Assembly: GCA_910579435.1 (NCBI GenBank)
Contig: CAJTVF010000042.1
Location: 1-23,490 of the forward strand
DNA from: an uncultured Oscillibacter sp.
GTDB taxonomy: Bacteria > Bacillota > Clostridia > Oscillospirales > Oscillospiraceae
Direction of reading: 5' to 3'
DNA: 23,490 nt
Shown here in pieces: positions 22,608 to 23,490 of this stretch. The position numbers and the translations under genes were made by a program. Below the pieces are notes generated by a model. It saw only the letters and a program-made list of their open reading frames with translations. It was not told where the DNA came from and did not search any database. How positions within the stretch are numbered: position 1 is the first letter of the stretch; each line of letters starts with the position of its first letter.

Positions 22608-23490
22608 ATGCTGAACGTCAAATCCTTCCAAATCGAAACCTTTATCCCCGCCAACTACCAGGAAGCCGCCGCTCCCCGGCTGGCCGCCGCCCAGGAAAAG
22701 CTCCAGAAGGGCACCGGCCTGGGCCGCGAGTTCACCGACTGGGTCCGTCTCCCCGTGGACTACGACAAGGAAGAGTTCGCCCGCATCCAGGCCGCCGCCA
22801 GGAAGATCCAGAGCGATTCCAAAGCCCTGGTGGTCATCGGCATCGGCGGAAGCTACCTGGGGGCCCGGGGCGTGGTGGAATATCTCTGCTCCCCCAACTA
22901 CAACCAGAAGAAAAACAAGAAGACCCCGAATATCTACTTCGTGGGCAACGGCCTCTCCGCCGACGCCATGCAGGAGGTCTTCGACCTCATCGGGGACGAG
23001 GACTTCTCCGTCAACGTCATCTCCAAGTCCGGCACCACCACCGAGCCCGCCGTGGCCTTCCGCTTCTTCCGGGACGCCCTGGAGAAGAAATACGGCAAAG
23101 CCGGGGCCAAGGGCCGCATCTACGCCACCACCGACAAGGCCCGGGGCGCCCTGAAGTCCCTGGCTAACGAGGAGGACTGGGAGAGCTTCGTGGTGCCCGA
23201 CGGCGTGGGCGGGCGGTACTCCGTCCTCACCGCCGTGGGCCTGCTGCCCATCGCCGTGGCCGGGATCGACATTGAAGAGCTCATGGGCGGCGCGGCCAAG
23301 ATGATGAAGGCCTGCGAGACCGGCTCCTTCGAAAACCCCGCCTGGACCTACGCCGCCCTCCGGGACGCGCTGTATCAGAAGGGCTGGAGCATCGAGGTCC
23401 TGGCCTGCTACGACCCCGCCTTCCGCTTCATGCTGGAGTGGTGGAAGCAGCTCTACGGCGAGAGCGAGGGCAAGGACGGCAAGGGCCTCT
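22608..23490 (+). CDS. pgi: Glucose-6-phosphate isomerase, 3' end beyond the window
   Basis: Interconverts glucose-6-phosphate and fructose-6-phosphate. The first 294 codons are visible, and the frame is open to the right edge; the usual Firmicute length is about 450. GIGGSYLGARG (about residues 83-93) and SKSGTTTEPAVAFRFF (about 143-158) are the sugar-phosphate-binding SIS motifs of Pgi. VPDGVGGRYSVLTAVGLLPIAVAG is the long PGI signature (about 201-224). The ATG at 22608 is preceded by GGAAAGGA. It diverges from glmS across a shared intergenic region; both enzymes meet at fructose-6-phosphate. The hexitol operon 3 kb away also feeds this part of glycolysis. Confidence 0.95.
   Translation, partial: MLNVKSFQIETFIPANYQEAAAPRLAAAQEKLQKGTGLGREFTDWVRLPVDYDKEEFARIQAAARKIQSDSKALVVIGIGGSYLGARGVVEYLCSPNYNQKKNKKTPNIYFVGNGLSADAMQEVFDLIGDEDFSVNVISKSGTTTEPAVAFRFFRDALEKKYGKAGAKGRIYATTDKARGALKSLANEEDWESFVVPDGVGGRYSVLTAVGLLPIAVAGIDIEELMGGAAKMMKACETGSFENPAWTYAALRDALYQKGWSIEVLACYDPAFRFMLEWWKQLYGESEGKDGKGL

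Overview
The window looks like a chromosomal segment of a high-GC anaerobic Firmicute, probably a gut Oscillospiraceae-type Clostridium (inference). The grounds are GC-rich coding sequence, sigma-A promoters with consensus 17-bp spacing, strong GGAGG ribosome binding sites, a T-box leader, a glmS ribozyme, and a short-type LeuC/LeuD pair. Housekeeping and catabolic genes dominate; only the first ~1.4 kb looks like accessory DNA.

Layout. (a) 1-1437: the C-terminal catalytic part of a tyrosine integrase cut by the window edge, inverted repeats just after it that could be an attachment site, an unrecognised AT-richer gene broken by an in-frame TAA, and a bidirectional terminator. (b) 1536-1826: rpsU on the minus strand with its promoter. 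(c) 1970-6812: the leucine operon leuA-leuC-leuD-leuB behind a leucine T-box (specifier CTC; the variable T-box base is U, matching A73 of tRNA-Leu). (d) 6874-8657: zinc-ribbon threonine synthase plus an overlapping GNAT acetyltransferase. (e) 8695-9937: alanine racemase. (f) 10016-13445: a purine nucleoside phosphorylase, MTA/SAH deaminase and YqhD-type iron alcohol dehydrogenase operon, bounded by a promoter and a terminator. (g) 13521-13598: a 25-codon mini-ORF with its own RBS and terminator. (h) 13645-14884: a class I aminotransferase. (i) 14941-19980: a hexitol operon of DeoR-family regulator, 1-phosphofructokinase, mannitol-type PTS EIICBA and an L-sorbose-1-phosphate-reductase-like zinc dehydrogenase. 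(j) 19992-22453: glmS on the minus strand under a glmS ribozyme. (k) 22512-23490: pgi, cut by the window edge.

Two items stand out. First, the glmS ribozyme has all its conserved blocks, but its 5' block (AGCGCC) and its core block (GACGAGG) are about 340 nt apart. They are joined by an 8-bp helix whose loop carries a ~327-nt GC-rich insert with hairpins and a 14-nt tandem repeat. Second, the hexitol operon has no recognisable mtlD. It pairs a mannitol PTS with 1-phosphofructokinase and a SorE-like dehydrogenase. That enzyme family oxidises the carbon next to the phosphorylated carbon, so the operon is chemically consistent with mannitol -> mannitol-1-P -> fructose-1-P -> fructose-1,6-bisphosphate rather than the classical MtlD route through fructose-6-P. 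This is a hypothesis from gene content. The promoter of this operon is flanked by two near-identical inverted 16-nt sites, each built of 6-nt repeats one helical turn apart.

Other links: glmS and pgi diverge from one intergenic region and both act at fructose-6-P. The PNP-MtaD-ADH operon could recycle the methylthioadenosine and S-adenosylhomocysteine left by SAM-using enzymes.
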